DNA of 26,828 nt from JBGRQB01 sp041725875. GTDB lineage: Bacteria > Bacteroidota > Ignavibacteria > Ignavibacteriales > Melioribacteraceae. The stretch is from contig JBGRQB010000037.1 of the NCBI GenBank assembly GCA_041725875.1, positions 1 to 26,828 of the forward strand. The letters are read 5' to 3'. The position numbers were made by a program, and so were the translations under genes. The notes beneath the pieces were generated by a model, which saw only the letters and a program-made list of their open reading frames with translations, was not told the DNA's origin and searched no databases. This document shows, in pieces, positions 23,902-26,828 of this stretch (position 1 is the first letter of the stretch; each line of letters starts with the position of its first letter).

Positions 23902-26784
23902 TTAAAACCCAAAACTGAACCAGAAGTTGATGGTTCTAGGCACAGGATTTGTGTAATATTCATGACTCTTAGTGTTTGTACGAGAACCGCCAAATTCAAG
24001 TTCAACATCATCGCGAACATATTTTGACGTTCTATATAAGTTTCTTACAGAGATACCTGCCATAAATGATTTGAATGTTTTAGAGCTAAATAACTCAGTA
24101 AACAATTCTGTAAAATCGTATGACAAACTAACTTCGCGTAAAACAAAATAATCAGCATCTTTAACGAAGTTACCATTATAGTTTTTATCAATTAGCATAT
24201 ACTCTTCAGCTGCTTTTTTATACTCAGGAGTTCCTGGAGTAAGTGGAGCAATGCTTGGATCTCCGTTAGAGAAATTCAATAGTGCTCTTAATCTGTATGA
24301 TTCAGGAGTTAAACCTTTACCTATTGAGCTCCATTCAGTTCCGTCAAACATTTTCATGTTTAATCCCCATTCTGAAAGAACATAAAGGTTAAAGTTTTTC
24401 ATAAATCTGAAATTAATTGCAAATGAACCTGTATGATCTGGAGTTGGTGATCCTAAGTCACGTCTTTCAAATTCAGCACCAGCATATGTACCATCTGTAT
24501 TATATTTAACTTTTGTAGGCACTTTAGCATAGAAGTTAGATCTCGGTAATCCTACTTTAAGAACGTTACTTCCCCAGCCATTAAAAATATCCTGAGCACC
24601 ACCAAGATCAGTTACTTCACTATTTGCATAGTTCCAAATCAAAGTAGTAGTCAAATCATAATCTGCACTTCTGATTGGGTTAAACTTAACTAATGTTTCC
24701 CAACCCCAAGTATCAATTCCACCAACGTTAAATGGTGAAGTTGTGGCAGTTAAACCAGTAGAAGGAGCTCTTTGCAAACCAATAATTGAGTTTGAAGCAG
24801 CGCCAACGAAATAAGTAAATTCTAATGATAATTTATTAAACAATTCAGCTTCAAAACCCATTTCTAATTCTTTAATTCTTTCAGGTTCAAGCGTGTTGTT
24901 ACCGATTTCATCAATATTAGCAGAAGTACCGTGTCCGCCATTTACACCACTATATAATAATAATAATGATTGAGTAACACCTGGTAAGTTACCAGTTTCA
25001 CCATAGGCAGCACGAATTTTGAAAAGATTTACATATTCAGGTAAGAAGTTAAATTTATCCAATCTTACAGCAAAACTTGCTTTTGGATAAGTAATAGCCG
25101 GAGCTTCAGTACCGATTGAGTTAGCATAATCTCTTCTTAATGCTAAAGTAACAAAATATTGGTTATCGTAATTAAGTTGATGCTCTGTAAAAATACCAGC
25201 TTCTCTAGTGTGTACTTTAGTTTCACCAAGAGTAATTGACTGAGTTGCAGCACCAATCTGAGTAATTAATCCAGTATCAAATGTACTTGCACTTAATTCT
25301 GAATAAGTTCTACGGTACTCAAGAATTTGAGAACCAACAATAGAAGTTGCTGTTAATTTTGGCAATATATCATAAGTATATCTTGCATTAACATCAAATG
25401 TTTGTCTTTGTGAATATCTTTCATAAATTTCTTTATGTCCCTTTGAATAAATAGGGAAGCCAACACCTGATGGATACATTTGAACGTTTCTTAAGTTTGA
25501 TTGATCTAAACCAGCAGAAGCATTAATTTCTAATTTATCAATTGGTTTAATTACAGTTGAAATACCACCAATAAACTGATTAATGCGGAATTCATCACTG
25601 ATAGATTCAATAACACTTAATGGTAAATAACTAAAATCTTTATAAGTTAAAGCATTTAACAATTTACCGAAAATATGGTTATCTGCTATTGGTCTAGTTA
25701 TATCAGTCTGGTTATACCCTGCTCTGAACTGAAAAGTAACTGTTTCACTTGGATAAGCTGAAATGTTTGTTCTGAAACTTGTTCTGTCTAGTTCATTCGG
25801 AGCAACTATACCTCTTTCATTTTTTTTCTGGAAAGAAGCATAATATTTCATACTGCTAGTTCCACCATTAACGCTCAATGAATGCTCTTGGTTATGTCCA
25901 ATTCTGTAAACATCATCAACCTGATCAGCTAATCTTAAATATGATTTATCATATTCTAAAGTTGATTCGTTCATACCATAATTAAATTTGTAATCTAAAC
26001 CAAAAGATGAAGCACCACTTATCGATCCTGATTTAGTTGTAATTAAAACAACACCATTAGAACCGCCAGTACCATACATTGCTGCTGCTGCAGGTCCCTT
26101 AAGAACTTCGATATTCTCAATGTCATTAACATTAAGACCAGCCATTAAACTAATACCCTGGCCACCGCCATAAGCGCCACCAATTTCAGCATTTTCAGCT
26201 CTCACACCATCAATATAAATAACTGGTTGGCCATTTCCACCTAGACCACCACCACCTCTTACATTAAAACGGAATCCAGCACCAACGTTACCAGATGAGG
26301 CTTTTACTTGCACACCAGATACTTTACCAGCAACAAGCTGAGAAATTCCTTGGTATGCCTGTGTTTTTGTTAATTCTTTTGCAGAAACTCTGGAAACAGC
26401 AACTTCAGCAACTGATTTTGAATTTCTGGACGCAATACCAGTTACAACTATTTCTTCACTTCTAAAAACATCTTCTTCTAAAACAAAATTCACTTCCAAA
26501 GTGTTTCCTCTTAACACAACTGTAGTACTTTTTTGTTTGAATCCGATATAGGAGGCAGCAAGAACCACTTCCTGGCCATTTACTTGTTGAGATGGAACAT
26601 CAAACACATAGTTACCATCTAAGTCTGTAGCTGCCCCGATTGAAAGGTCAGCAAGCATAACATTTGCACCCAACAATGGTTCTCCATTGTTATCAGTGAC
26701 TTTACCTTTGATTTTTAATCCTTGTCCAAAAACTAAGACAGGAAAAAAGAGTAAGAGAAAGATAATGAATCCCTTTCTTTGCAT
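23902..26784 (-). CDS. SusC/RagA-family TonB-linked outer membrane receptor
   Basis: A 960-aa receptor. Signal peptide 1-20 (ends VFGQ), CarboxypepD_reg-like domain about 22-105 (LKIKGKVTDNNGEPLLGANV), then EEIVVTGIASRNSK and a plug with FNVRGGGGLGGNGQPVIYID, VLKGPAAAAMYG and NGVVLITTKSG, the SusC signature. The barrel ends in a Phe (FWFSFGF), as outer-membrane barrels do. It starts with GGAG before the ATG, and susD follows 12 bases after its stop, so they form one operon and a TonB-dependent import complex. Codon choice resembles that of the other receptor (CAG, GGT, AGA, ACT), pointing to high expression. The promoter is probably beyond the right edge; the 44 bases at 26785-26828 show nothing more than the ribosome site. 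Confidence 0.95.
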   Translation of the reverse strand: MQRKGFIIFLLLFFPVLVFGQGLKIKGKVTDNNGEPLLGANVMLADLSIGAATDLDGNYVFDVPSQQVNGQEVVLAASYIGFKQKSTTVVLRGNTLEVNFVLEEDVFRSEEIVVTGIASRNSKSVAEVAVSRVSAKELTKTQAYQGISQLVAGKVSGVQVKASSGNVGAGFRFNVRGGGGLGGNGQPVIYIDGVRAENAEIGGAYGGGQGISLMAGLNVNDIENIEVLKGPAAAAMYGTGGSNGVVLITTKSGSISGASSFGLDYKFNYGMNESTLEYDKSYLRLADQVDDVYRIGHNQEHSLSVNGGTSSMKYYASFQKKNERGIVAPNELDRTSFRTNISAYPSETVTFQFRAGYNQTDITRPIADNHIFGKLLNALTYKDFSYLPLSVIESISDEFRINQFIGGISTVIKPIDKLEINASAGLDQSNLRNVQMYPSGVGFPIYSKGHKEIYERYSQRQTFDVNARYTYDILPKLTATSIVGSQILEYRRTYSELSASTFDTGLITQIGAATQSITLGETKVHTREAGIFTEHQLNYDNQYFVTLALRRDYANSIGTEAPAITYPKASFAVRLDKFNFLPEYVNLFKIRAAYGETGNLPGVTQSLLLLYSGVNGGHGTSANIDEIGNNTLEPERIKELEMGFEAELFNKLSLEFTYFVGAASNSIIGLQRAPSTGLTATTSPFNVGGIDTWGWETLVKFNPIRSADYDLTTTLIWNYANSEVTDLGGAQDIFNGWGSNVLKVGLPRSNFYAKVPTKVKYNTDGTYAGAEFERRDLGSPTPDHTGSFAINFRFMKNFNLYVLSEWGLNMKMFDGTEWSSIGKGLTPESYRLRALLNFSNGDPSIAPLTPGTPEYKKAAEEYMLIDKNYNGNFVKDADYFVLREVSLSYDFTELFTELFSSKTFKSFMAGISVRNLYRTSKYVRDDVELEFGGSRTNTKSHEYYTNPVPRTINFWFSFGF

Positions 26785-26828
26785 AATAACTCCTTTTGTG
26801 TTAGTGAATAATTCCCCAATTATTAAGG

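Noticed and set aside
1..26828. Mobile elements, CRISPR arrays, tRNA or rRNA genes
   Set aside because: No transposase, integrase, terminal repeats, repeat-spacer pattern or cloverleaf-forming intergenic sequence was found; almost all sequence is occupied by intact genes.

Overview
This window is AT-rich bacterial chromosome. It shows the envelope logic of a Gram-negative in the Bacteroidota/Chlorobiota/Ignavibacteriota group: two TonB-dependent receptors with an N-terminal carboxypeptidase-regulatory-like domain, a SusC/SusD pair, an outer-membrane barrel protein and a KdsC-type phosphatase. Sigma70-like promoter boxes upstream of lon and purine-rich ribosome sites before rpsA, susC and susD fit an Ignavibacteriota-like member better than a classical Bacteroides, but this placement is inference. 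I see no tRNA, rRNA, CRISPR array, insertion sequence or prophage; this is mostly core chromosome.

Layout. At 1-762 (minus) lie the start of a response regulator, cut by the window edge, and a KdsC-like HAD phosphatase. At 1092-5042 (plus) a large TonB receptor, closed by a strong terminator, is followed by a secreted ENPP-like phosphodiesterase. At 5153-7766 (plus) there is a coupled pair of M16 peptidases: one has the zinc site, the other has the R/Y substrate motif. From 14860 down to 7763 (minus) runs one tight seven-gene series: dnaX, a membrane-anchored PHP protein, a GT39-like glycosyltransferase, a GtrA-like protein, truA, an outer-membrane barrel and a degenerate polysaccharide-deacetylase-like protein. 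lon (14944-17355, minus) has its own promoter and terminator and diverges from an inositol-monophosphatase family gene. A small GlsB/YeaQ membrane protein (minus) diverges from cmk-rpsA (plus), which is followed by the tRNA methylthiotransferase mtaB. The right end is a susC-susD operon (26784 to 22687, minus).

The most noteworthy item is dnaX. The zero frame stops right after a run of twelve A residues, and the tau C-terminal domain continues in another frame from the same run, so gamma and tau are probably made by slippage, as known in other bacteria. The second is that dnaX heads a dense operon with a PHP/GT39/GtrA envelope module of unknown purpose. The rest is largely ordinary housekeeping and nutrient-uptake content, with well-formed hairpin terminators, two of which overlap coding sequence.
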